Assembly (NCBI GenBank): GCA_944472135.2
Contig: OX235267.1
Location: 40,331,312-40,395,311 of the forward strand
Direction of reading: 5' to 3'
Source: Trichobilharzia regenti
Taxonomy: Eukaryota > Platyhelminthes > Trematoda > Strigeidida > Schistosomatidae
DNA length: 64,000 nt
The stretch's first letter is position 1. Each line of letters begins with the position of its first letter. The translations under genes and the position numbers were made by a program. This document shows positions 55,884 to 64,000 of this stretch, in pieces. Under the pieces are notes generated by a model. It had not been told where the DNA came from, did not search any database, and worked only from the letters and a program-made list of their open reading frames with translations.

Positions 55884-58800
55884 GGCGTGAGGCTAGCAAC
55901 CCCACCCTGTAAACAAAAATTGCTACAGAATCTTCAGTATGCTGAACCTCCTTGCACCAAAAGAAAAAGTCTGTGTAGGAACATGGAACGTCCGAACTAT
56001 GTACGAGACTGGAAAAGCTGCCCAGATCGCCAACGAGATGAAAAGATACGGAATACAAGTGCTGGGAATATGTGAGAGCAGATGGAATGGGAGTGGACTC
56101 ACCAAATTGTCAACAGGTGAGTCAGTGATCTACTCCGGTCACCCAGAAGATAACCACACGCACACCGAGGGCGTGGCTATCATGATGTCACCAACGGCAA
56201 CGAAAGCCCTGATACAATGGGAGGCGATTTCGTCCAGGATAATGACCGCCAGGTTCAACTCCAAAGGAAGGAAAGTGTCAATCATACAATGTTATGCACC
56301 CACAAACAACGCAGACCTCGAGAAGAAAGAAGAATTCTACAGGCAACTACAGGCAACAATGGACAATACTCCAGCTGGCGACATGAAAATACTAATGGGA
56401 GACATGAACGCCAAACTGGGACCAGACAATACGGGAAGGGAACTCATCATGGGTAGAGAAGCTCTAGGAGAAATGAATGAAAACGGAGAACTCTTCGCCG
56501 ACTTCTGCGCCTTCAACGAACTGGTGATTGGTGGCAGTGTATACAAGCACAAAGATATCCACAAGGCTACATGGGTGTCACCAGACGGGCAAACCAAAAA
56601 CCAAATCGACTTCATCTCAATCTCAAGGAAGTGGAGGCGCAGCCTACTGGACACAAAAGCAAGAAGAGGAGCAGACGTTGGCTCAGACCACTATCTCGTA
56701 CAAGGGACAATCCAAATCAAATTAAAAGCTTTCAGGGAATCAGGAGCTGCAGATAGACCACAAGCCAAGTTCAACACTCAAAAGCTGAAGGACCAGGCTA
56801 CAAAGGACATCTTCATTGCAAGCATAAAGGACAAAGCCGAGACACAAATCAACACTAGCGAAGAGGTCGGCGTTGAAAAGCACTGGAACAACTTGAAAAC
56901 GGTGTGGAGCCAAACCTGCATAGAAATTCTAGGCAGAAAAAAGAGACAGGACAAACAGTGGCTCACTACGGACACTTGGAAACTAATAGAAGAGAGAAGG
57001 ACAGTGAAGCAAAAGATTATCCAGTGCACGGACGAGCAACAAAAACAGGAGCTGAATGCAAGCTACAATACACTGAACAAAAGAGTGAAGAAAAGTGCCA
57101 GGGAAGACAAAAGAAAATATTATGAAACCATGGCAAACGAAGCAGAACAAGCTGCAGGCAAAGGAGACCTCGCCACACTCTACCAAACAACTAGGAACCT
57201 TTCGGGCAAACGTTCGACACAGATTAAGCCAATAAAGGACGACAATGGAAAGTCAATCACCAAAGAGGTGGAACAGAGAAAGCACTGGGTTGAACACTTC
57301 AAAAGACTTCTAAATCGTCCGCCACCTACAACACGTCCAGCAATACCAACAACGGAAGCAGAACTACCAGTGAACACTGACCCCCCGACGAAATCAGAAG
57401 TCCTGAATGCAATCAAGATGCTTAAAACTGGGAAAACACCGGGACCAGATGGAATCCCAGCAGAGGCTTTGAAAATAGACCCAGAGACAACAGCGGACTT
57501 GATGACACCACTACTGGAGAAGGTGTGGAAAGAGGGCAAAGTACCCGAGGATTGGAAGAACAGTTACTTATTCAAACTTCCAAAGAAAGGAGACTTAAGT
57601 CAATGTAAAAACTGGCGTGGAATTATGCTTCTGTCCATTCCAAGCAAGATACTAAGTCGCATCATCCTGGAGAGAATCAAACAAGCCCTAGATGAAAAAC
57701 TTCGTCCGGAACAGGCTGGATTCAGGAGAAACAAATCATGTATTGATCAAATCGCCACTCTACGGATCATCATTGAACAAAGCTTGGAATGGCAGTCACC
57801 TCTCTATCTCAACTTCATCGACTTTGAAAAGGCCTTCGACAGCGTCGATCGAGAGGTCATTTGGAAACTACTTCGCTACTACGGGGTCCCATCGACAATT
57901 ATACACCTCATCCAACAGTTATACGACAATGCTGCATGCCAAGTAATCCACAACGGGAAACTTACGGAAGCCTTCGAAGTGAGGACGGGAGTGAGGCAAG
58001 GCTGTCTACTATCACCAATGATCTTCCTGATTGCAATTGATTGGATAATGCGACAGACAACGGCAACCAACGAGGGAACAGGCATAAAATGGACTGACAC
58101 AAAAGACTTGGAGGATCTGGATTTCGCCGATGATATATGTCTGATTTCCCATAAACTGGAAGATATGCAAATGAAAAGTAACAAGTTGGCAGAAGAAGCA
58201 TCAAAGATAGGACTTCACGTGAACATAGATAAAACAGAGATGATGAAGATTCCTTGCCAACATCAACAGCAACAACAGACCACAATAAGCATAAATGGGA
58301 AGAACCTGAAAGAAACAACCTCCTTCACCTACCTGGGAAGCATCGTCTCAACTACAGGCGGAACTGACGAGGACATCAAAGCCAGAATCGGAAAAGCAAG
58401 ACAAGCTTTCATTACTCTCAAATCTGTGTGGAGGTCAACAGCAATCAGCATCAAAAATAAGATCCGGATTTTCAACTCCAATGTGAAGTCAGTGCTACTA
58501 TACGGATCAGAGACTTGGCGAGTCATAAAGAGCATCTCAAACAAACTTCAAACCTTCATTAACAACTGTCTCCGCTCAATACTCAAGATCAGATGGCCAG
58601 AAAAGATCAGCAACAGGGATCTCTGGGAGCGAACCAATCAGGAACCGATTGTGAAACAAATAGGCAGAAAGAAATGGAGATGGATTGGCCATACGCTGAG
58701 GAAACCATCAAGTGACATCACTAGACAAGCCCTCGAGTGGAACCCGAAAGGGAGGCGGCGAGTTGGTCGTCCAAGGGTGACTTGGAGGAGGTCATGTGAA

Positions 58801-58930
58801 GAGGAGATGAAAGCATGTGGGCAGACCTGGAGCAGGGTGAAAAAGTTGTCAGAAAACCGAAGTCAATGGAGGTGCGCAGCTGAAGCCCTATGTTCCTCTA
58901 GGAACTAAAGGATACAATAATAATAATAAA
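55884..58930 (+). mobile_element. RTE LINE, lineage F2, nearly complete
   Basis: The element starts in a short 5' leader (GGCGTGAGGCTAGCAACCCC), carries one uninterrupted ORF and ends with CCCTATGTTCCTCTAGGAAC followed by AATAATAATAATAA. The short tandem tail and lack of a poly-A are typical of RTE elements. Compared with F1 copy 3, up to about 200 bp of leader may be missing. Orientation is the same as the DGK gene. Open, unbroken coding makes it the youngest-looking LINE in the window. Confidence 0.92.
55939..58908 (+). CDS. RTE endonuclease/reverse transcriptase, intact (989 aa)
   Basis: The protein nicks genomic DNA and copies element RNA into it. Endonuclease: G14-T-W-N-V-R-T, catalytic-type Glu46 in I-C-E-S-R-W-N-G, Q-C-Y-A-P-T, G-D-M-N-A-K-L-G, D-F-I-S-I-S, and S249-D-H-Y-L-V. 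Reverse transcriptase: L-P-K-K-G-D-L, A-G-F-R-R-N-K-S, F626-I-D628-F-E-K-A-F-D-S-V-D, G684-V-R-Q-G-C-L-L-S-P and the catalytic F729-A-D-D732. The C-terminal part has T-S-F-T-Y-L-G-S-I-V-S, K-K-W-R-W-I-G-H-T-L-R and W-R-R-S-C-E-E-E. About 1000 residues is normal for a single-ORF RTE. The first ATG lies just before the G-T-W-N block, so the start fits. No stops, frameshifts or missing catalytic residues are seen; it is the likely enzyme source for related defective copies. Confidence 0.95.
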   Translation: MLNLLAPKEKVCVGTWNVRTMYETGKAAQIANEMKRYGIQVLGICESRWNGSGLTKLSTGESVIYSGHPEDNHTHTEGVAIMMSPTATKALIQWEAISSRIMTARFNSKGRKVSIIQCYAPTNNADLEKKEEFYRQLQATMDNTPAGDMKILMGDMNAKLGPDNTGRELIMGREALGEMNENGELFADFCAFNELVIGGSVYKHKDIHKATWVSPDGQTKNQIDFISISRKWRRSLLDTKARRGADVGSDHYLVQGTIQIKLKAFRESGAADRPQAKFNTQKLKDQATKDIFIASIKDKAETQINTSEEVGVEKHWNNLKTVWSQTCIEILGRKKRQDKQWLTTDTWKLIEERRTVKQKIIQCTDEQQKQELNASYNTLNKRVKKSAREDKRKYYETMANEAEQAAGKGDLATLYQTTRNLSGKRSTQIKPIKDDNGKSITKEVEQRKHWVEHFKRLLNRPPPTTRPAIPTTEAELPVNTDPPTKSEVLNAIKMLKTGKTPGPDGIPAEALKIDPETTADLMTPLLEKVWKEGKVPEDWKNSYLFKLPKKGDLSQCKNWRGIMLLSIPSKILSRIILERIKQALDEKLRPEQAGFRRNKSCIDQIATLRIIIEQSLEWQSPLYLNFIDFEKAFDSVDREVIWKLLRYYGVPSTIIHLIQQLYDNAACQVIHNGKLTEAFEVRTGVRQGCLLSPMIFLIAIDWIMRQTTATNEGTGIKWTDTKDLEDLDFADDICLISHKLEDMQMKSNKLAEEASKIGLHVNIDKTEMMKIPCQHQQQQQTTISINGKNLKETTSFTYLGSIVSTTGGTDEDIKARIGKARQAFITLKSVWRSTAISIKNKIRIFNSNVKSVLLYGSETWRVIKSISNKLQTFINNCLRSILKIRWPEKISNRDLWERTNQEPIVKQIGRKKWRWIGHTLRKPSSDITRQALEWNPKGRRRVGRPRVTWRRSCEEEMKACGQTWSRVKKLSENRSQWRCAAEALCSSRN

Positions 58931-58974
58931 GTTATCTATTGATTCTTGTGTGCCTAGGCTTTCTTCTTCATTCT

Positions 58975-59165
58975 TTGCTTTCCTTGCGGAAGAAAAGGTA
59001 TCAAGCTTTATGGTTTCAGTAGCCATGAGGGTTTGCTAACCTCATGCTTAGATTCTCCCCCGCCCCCGCCCTTTTTCACGCTAATAAATGAGACGAATCT
59101 TTAGGAGATTCTCAGTCAGGAATCTAACCTGAACCTTCTTCATACCTAATGCCGATCCAGCTCTC
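58975..59165 (-). mobile_element. RTE-derived SINE, degraded
   Basis: AAGCTTTATGGTTTCAGTAG, CCATGAGGGTTTGCTAACCT and the C-rich stretch match the family's tail and body on the minus strand. The tRNA-like head is poor. Confidence 0.6.
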
Positions 59166-59449
59166 AAAACTACTAATTCTTAATACACTTAATCATAATT
59201 TAACATATTTTGTCACTGCTTCATTGTAAGATTTTCCCCCAACTAAGTAAGATAACTATTTAGTTATTTGTTATTCGGACCAGTTCACCGAAAGAAAAAG
59301 TTGGATTTACGCATTTCAATTTCACTGAGATTTTACAAATATAATTTTTTACAAATGTTTACTTCTCACTTGGTGCCCAATTATTTCAGAAACTGTTCTA
59401 TCAGATCTTGACCACAGTTCATATGAATTATTTAGTTACTTAATCATTT

Positions 59450-59690
59450 AGCGTATCCATGACACCGTGTCAGAATGCTCGCCAACCACGCATAGGGTCC
59501 GGGATTCGACCCCCGGCCACCGACACCTTCCTCCTTTACCTCACTAAGTCGATAACAAGACTGGTAAAGCAGGGTAGTGGTTGGGCATGTGGTTAAAAAT
59601 TAAATACCACTGCTATCGAAACTTCAAACCTCTAGCTTGAAGCCCTCTATGTTCCACTGGAGAAACGTAAAAGAATAAAAATAAAAAAGT
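59450..59690 (+). mobile_element. RTE-derived SINE, copy d (plus strand)
   Basis: tRNA-like head with GACACCGTGTCAGAATGCTC and B box GGGATTCGACCCCCGG. Body with CTGGTAAAGCAGGGTAGTGG then TTGGGCATGTGG, CACTGCTATCGAAACTTCAA, and tail GCTTGAAGCCCTCTATGTTC followed by an A-rich end. The body has lost a piece of the GCTAGCAACCCC block. Confidence 0.88.
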
Positions 59691-61410
59691 AATTTAGCAA
59701 TTTTTCACTAAATAGAAATAATACTTTCTTTGTTCAATCGTAATCTCAGTATCATTAATTACATAATATAACTGTTTCCTTTTCTTGTCTCTCTCTCCCT
59801 CTGTGTGCTTTTTTGTGTTCTCATTTTTTGTGTTACTGTTGGTGTTATTATTGTTGGTTTTATTCGAATTATTATTATTACCATGATTTCGTTTTAACAT
59901 GAATCAAATGGTTTGATTTTAACAAAAACCGTTTTGTTTCGTTTTACCCGCTTTGCTTTAAAAATTTGGGTGTTTGTGTGTGTGTGTGTGTGTGCGTGTG
60001 CGTGTGGGTGGGTGGGTCCACGTATGTGTTACTCATTTCATTTTAATTGATTTTTAATTTATTACAACTCCTTGATTACGCCATATTAATCATAATGATA
60101 ATAATAATAACACCTTAAATTGCTTTCAAATTATTCTATGTATAACCTCTTAACTATCGCATTGAATATTTGCTGGTACAATTTATTATCCGTCTATATA
60201 CACTCGGGTGACAATAAAATAATTCGCGCTTTGATAATGTGTGTGTGTGTGTTTACTCAATGCTTTGATTTACGTGCCTTTTTCACACACTGGTGGAATA
60301 TATATTGTGACAACAATATGAATATGATAACACTACACTCTATAGATTCCTAGAGGGTTGTAAATGTTTCGGCTAACTGTGCCTAAGCGCGTATGTGTAT
60401 GTGTGTGTGCGCACGTGTGTGTGTGTGTGTGTATTGACGATCAGTAGCGTAAGATGTTTCTGAGGATTACAGCTAGCCTAAAACTGCCCTGCTCTGTTTA
60501 TGTATAAGTCTATAACATTTCCTTCGATCACTTTCACATGACTATTACTCACTCATTCGCCTTAACCATTGGGGCAAATAACCTCTTCAAGTGTATATGT
60601 ATATATATATATATATAGAAAGCTCAATTTTTCGTTAATTTGTTGTTTTCCGGCTGGTTTTTTTTTAACAAATTATAGTAGGACTTATATTGTTTCTATA
60701 AGATTTTCAAGTGTTGGTTTTGTAGGGATTTGGTTTGATTGATTTCTTTTTAAACTACACCTCAAGGATGGATTGAAAAATTAGAATAATTGAAGTAGTA
60801 TTTTCCCAGTGTTTGCTCTCAGTGTCTGTTTCCTATTTCAAATGGTATTTGTTTTGTTCATTACTCCTCCTTGATTGTTTGATTGTTCTTCTTTTAATTT
60901 CTTGTCAACTCATCTTCTTATCTTTCGACACTCTGTTATGTACACTTTCTTCGCATAACATTTCCCGCTAGTAAATATTTCCTACATTTGTGATTTCTGC
61001 AATTGTGATCAGTAGTAGTGATCGGGTAATAATTCCAATGATAACAGAATGTTTAAATCTTCTTATTAAAGTTAGTTTAACTTGTCTTTTGGTTGTGTTT
61101 GCTTTTTCGTTGGAAAAATCAAACATAAAAAAAACACTTTTCGACTTTCGTGTAATTCTTTGTCAGAATTCTTGTTAGCTCTGTGAAAAGCAAAGAAAAA
61201 GAATACACCAACTTTCTTGATGATGGTAACGCTGAGTTATTTCTCCATGTTGTTTTTTTTAACGTTCTGTTTGTTCAAATGTTTCGTATTTTGATTTGAA
61301 TTCCTCCTTTTGGTTAGAATTTATAAAATCCAAAAAAAAGAGCATTACGAATACATGCACACTCAGAGTTTTGATTGCTGAAAACAAGGAACCGTTTTAT
61401 TATCAAGTAT
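59691..61410. other. Non-coding AT-rich DNA with microsatellites
   Basis: TG repeats at about 59970-60010, 60239-60252 and 60395-60432, and a TA tract at 60598-60618. A fragment near 60708-60740 (CAAGTGTTGGTTTTGTAGGG) matches the 5' edge of the hammerhead SINE. No exon recognised. Confidence 0.5.
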
Positions 61411-61414
61411 TCGT

Positions 61415-61685
61415 TTTGATTGGAGGATTTCATCATGAGCTGACGTCGGTTAGATGACCGTTGGAAAACCAGAAGCTGGAGCAGTGGACAGCTGTTTCGT
61501 TAGCCAAATTAGGGATTCTTCAACAGTACACACCCAACACCAGGTTTCGAACTCAGGACCTTTTGGTTGCAAGGCGAACTAGCTCGTAGACCATTTAGCC
61601 ACTGGGACCCTACTCAATGGCCAGCCTACGAATATAAACTTCTTTCAATTCATGACATAGCGCGACTACTTCAAATTGTGAAACA
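61415..61685 (-). mobile_element. Hammerhead SINE, left member of inverted pair
   Basis: Minus-strand copy: tail GATTTCATCATGAGCTGACG (plus-strand view), core around 61480-61535 with TTGAAGA for CTGAAGA and intact ACGAAACAGCTGTCC, and B box GAGTTCGAAACCTGG. Confidence 0.85.
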
Positions 61686-61689
61686 GTAG

Positions 61690-61970
61690 CTCATCGAGGA
61701 GGATATTACGAAGCGGTAGCTCGACGTCATAAATTGGCAAACATTTGTATTTATGGGCTGGCCATTGGACCGGGTACCAGTGGTTGGATGGTCTACGAGC
61801 TAGCTCGCCTTGCAACCAGAAGGTCCTGAGTTCGACCCCTGGCGTTGTGTGTGTACTGTTGAAGAATCCCTAACTTGTCTGATGAAACACCTCTGCGCTG
61901 CTCCAGATGCTGGTTTTCCAACGGTCATCTAACCGAAGTCAGCTCGAGATGAAATCATTCAACCGTTTTA
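61690..61970 (+). mobile_element. Hammerhead SINE, right member of inverted pair
   Basis: Plus-strand copy with head GGCCATTGGACCGGGTACCA, B box GAGTTCGACCCCTGG, a degraded core (TTGAAGAATCCC, GATGAAACACCTCTGC) and tail to TCGAGATGAAATCATTCAAC. Confidence 0.85.
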
Positions 61971-61989
61971 TTATTTGAGATTGGTGTCA

Positions 61990-62170
61990 ATATGTTTTCT
62001 GACTGTCCATCTGATATTCACTGTCAAGCCAGTGAGGGTAGAAGTTGTTGCACTGGAAATACTTCCTGAGGTGAGTGCGCCAAGTTTATGAAGCATATTG
62101 AAGTACTAAGTGATTTTACATTAATGCTGAAAATCTGGAACTGGTTCCATATATGCTGACTTCAGTAGAC
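61990..62170 (-). mobile_element. RTE remnant, short and decayed
   Basis: TTTTCTGACTGTCCATCTGA, TATTCACTGTCAAGCCAGTG and GCTGAAAATCTGGAACTGGT match, in order, the minus-strand RTE block encoding L-K-I-R-W-P through N-x-I-x-I-F-N. Confidence 0.65.
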
Positions 62171-62174
62171 TAGC

Positions 62175-63365
62175 GGTAATAACACACACACACACACAGA
62201 CACACACAAAAAACTGTAATATGACAAACTTTGATTACTTGCTCATTTAATAATAAATTACTTACACCTACTCCTTAGAGTTATGCAATTACTACAGTGT
62301 ACTTAAGTGTGTAATCGACATAAGTGACCTCAAAATAATGACTACTACACAGAATATTTGTGAATGGAGCTACTCAAGAGGCAGAAAATGAACAGTACTA
62401 AGAAAGACAAGAAATAGTAGTAGTTGTGTGAGAAGAAGGAATAGTCTCAAAGTGGAGTGTACTCATACTCACACACACCCACACCCACATAACTTTTGAG
62501 TAATGTAAGGAAAGAAAGGAATCCATTCTAGGCAGATTTCTTCAACACTGGAAAAAGGAAAATGATAAAATAGCCAACGAACAGCTTTATTCCACTGAAT
62601 AAAATTACGACGCAAATTATGATTATTATTATTATTATTATTGCCATTGTTATCTCACATAATCTAATGCGTAGACTGATTACCTCATACAATAACAATA
62701 ATACTTACTACTGCCAACCGTAATAATGCTTATGTATTATTTTGCTTAACCAGTCAACCCTGGAAATGTTGTTATACTAATATTAGTGTTGTGATGAAAA
62801 GTAGTCATTGCAAAAAAAAACTGTAATTAAGGTTTCTTTCAAAGGTGTGTTTTTTCTCCTTCAAAGAAATGTCTCGTCTCAGTGTTGTTTACAAATTTTT
62901 CTCTCATATTGTGTATTTGCTAATTAACTTGAAAATTATACACTCCTTCCACTATTAAATTACACTAAACTGCATTATTACAATGAATATTGCATTTATA
63001 GCCTTAATCAGGTAGGTTATTACAAGGTTATTACTATGGAGATTAATTTAAGCCAATAAATGGAAATATGCATGCTAGATGAATAGCTCTCTGAATTGTT
63101 TTTATTGAATGGTTAGAGGCATTGGTAGTCAACAGAAAGCTCCGGCTAATACCTAGCTTTCTTGCTTGTTGGTACTTACCAGTAGTCACCAAGGAGTATC
63201 TGAAACCTTGAAGGAATTCATTTCCTATCTGACACTAGAATCCGGGACGCCGAGCGATGCAGTCAGAGACATGTTACCATTGAGTTATTCGGGCTGGGGA
63301 TTGACCTCCTATAGGACTGTATTAGGTACTTTGGATGACAGTCATGCGTGTAGTCCCTGGATTTA
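62175..63365. other. Non-coding DNA, no gene seen
   Basis: A (CA)n run at 62185-62210 and (TTA)n at 62622-62641. A tRNA-SINE-like patch near 63225-63300 cannot be assigned. Confidence 0.4.
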
Positions 63366-63367
63366 GT

Positions 63368-63535
63368 GCATTCCCTGAGTTCCAAGTGAAACACATAGGC
63401 TTCAGTAGTACATCCGCATTTCAGTCTATCAGCTGCAATCACTTTAAGATGACTCCACAATTGTCTTCCCCTGTTGTTCACATGATCTTTCCTCATTTCA
63501 CCACCAGACTAATGCTTGACCACTTTATCTAAATA
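63368..63535 (-). mobile_element. RTE remnant, 3' end only
   Basis: ATTCCCTGAGTTCCAAGTGA, ACACATAGGCTTCAGTAGTA and TGCAATCACTTTAAGATGAC match the RTE 3' coding end on the minus strand. The element is truncated after about 165 bp. Confidence 0.68.
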
Positions 63536-63539
63536 TTAA

Positions 63540-64000
63540 TCAGCTAACTAGTACCATACTAGGGTCCTTTCCTTTATTATTTTCTTTGACACTTCTGTAT
63601 AGGGATTCATTTTTATGAATAGGAAACTTTAAGCTACTGAAATGCGTTACAAGTAGCTTGTTCCGATTAGCTTTAGCTTGCAATCGTTTACCAACAGGAT
63701 TATTTCTTTGTAATCGCCACTGAACTCAAAGATACCAATAATAATCTGCTCAAACGAAAGATGATAACCTTCTGATCTGGACTATATATCAGTTATACAA
63801 TGAATATTAAAAAGGTTTTTTTGAATACATCAACTCAAAGGTAGAGACAATTTATTTGACTTGCGAATTTGAATGTCATGAAGGGGAGCTTCAGATGTTA
63901 GATTATAGGAAAGAAGATGGGAAGTTAAACACTAGTGTTTGTACATAAAGCCTACAGATTCAAACCGATATTTGGATTTCGGATCATCCTACCTTATGAC
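63540..64000. other. Non-coding DNA at window end
   Basis: AT-rich; nothing recognised. Confidence 0.4.

Noticed and set aside
60990..61178. 62-codon open frame with hydrophobic stretch
   Set aside because: No start context, splice sites or family resemblance; it lies in AT-rich repeat-free DNA and does not match the C-terminal part expected for DGK.

Overview
The window is AT-rich animal DNA, most likely from a schistosome or closely related blood fluke. The grounds are: small coding exons split by introns of 4-16 kb; RTE-type, CR1-like and Penelope-like retroelements; and many copies of a tRNA-headed, hammerhead-ribozyme-bearing short repeat of the kind first described in Schistosoma (Sm-alpha). 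The species assignment is inference.

The only host gene I can support is a diacylglycerol kinase on the + strand. Six internal exons (9497-9681, 20700-20755, 36562-36624, 40915-40988, 45062-45167, 50339-50541) join in frame with GT/AG borders. They encode about 228 consecutive residues running from the end of the catalytic domain through the accessory domain, most like the zeta/iota class. The first and last exons lie outside the window or were not found.

Almost everything else is intron filled with mobile DNA. Two RTE LINE lineages matter most. F2 has an apparently complete 989-residue endonuclease/reverse transcriptase ORF at 55939-58908. F1 is present as three long, closely related but broken copies (1-2835, 26131-28928 minus, 31590-34918 plus) that share the same lesions. 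Two F1 copies carry the same downstream piece of F2 behind the same roughly 60-bp bridge. They sit as a roughly 3.9-kb inverted pair inside DGK intron 2, next to a roughly 1.67-kb direct duplication (24368-26048 and 28934-30607). Many older RTE remnants, several interrupted by younger insertions, are scattered from 4 to 63 kb.

There are at least three short-element families. One is a hammerhead-containing tRNA-headed repeat, about 390 bp when complete, sometimes in head-to-tail or inverted pairs. The second is a tRNA-headed SINE whose tail matches the 3' end of a CR1-like LINE at 40180-40865. The third is a tRNA-headed SINE whose body matches the RTE 5' leader and whose tail matches the RTE 3' end. 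Penelope-like fragments (6505-7740, 15510-16660, 22690-23430) contain GIY-YIG endonuclease remnants, and two of them are flanked by inverted copies of their own 3' ends. A foldback-like repeat (4345-5690) and a repeated 0.7-0.8-kb unit (11150-11960, 13265-13990) share a terminal box.

The most noteworthy points are the probable replication of a defective RTE lineage in the presence of an intact relative, the two SINE-LINE pairings, and the hammerhead repeats.
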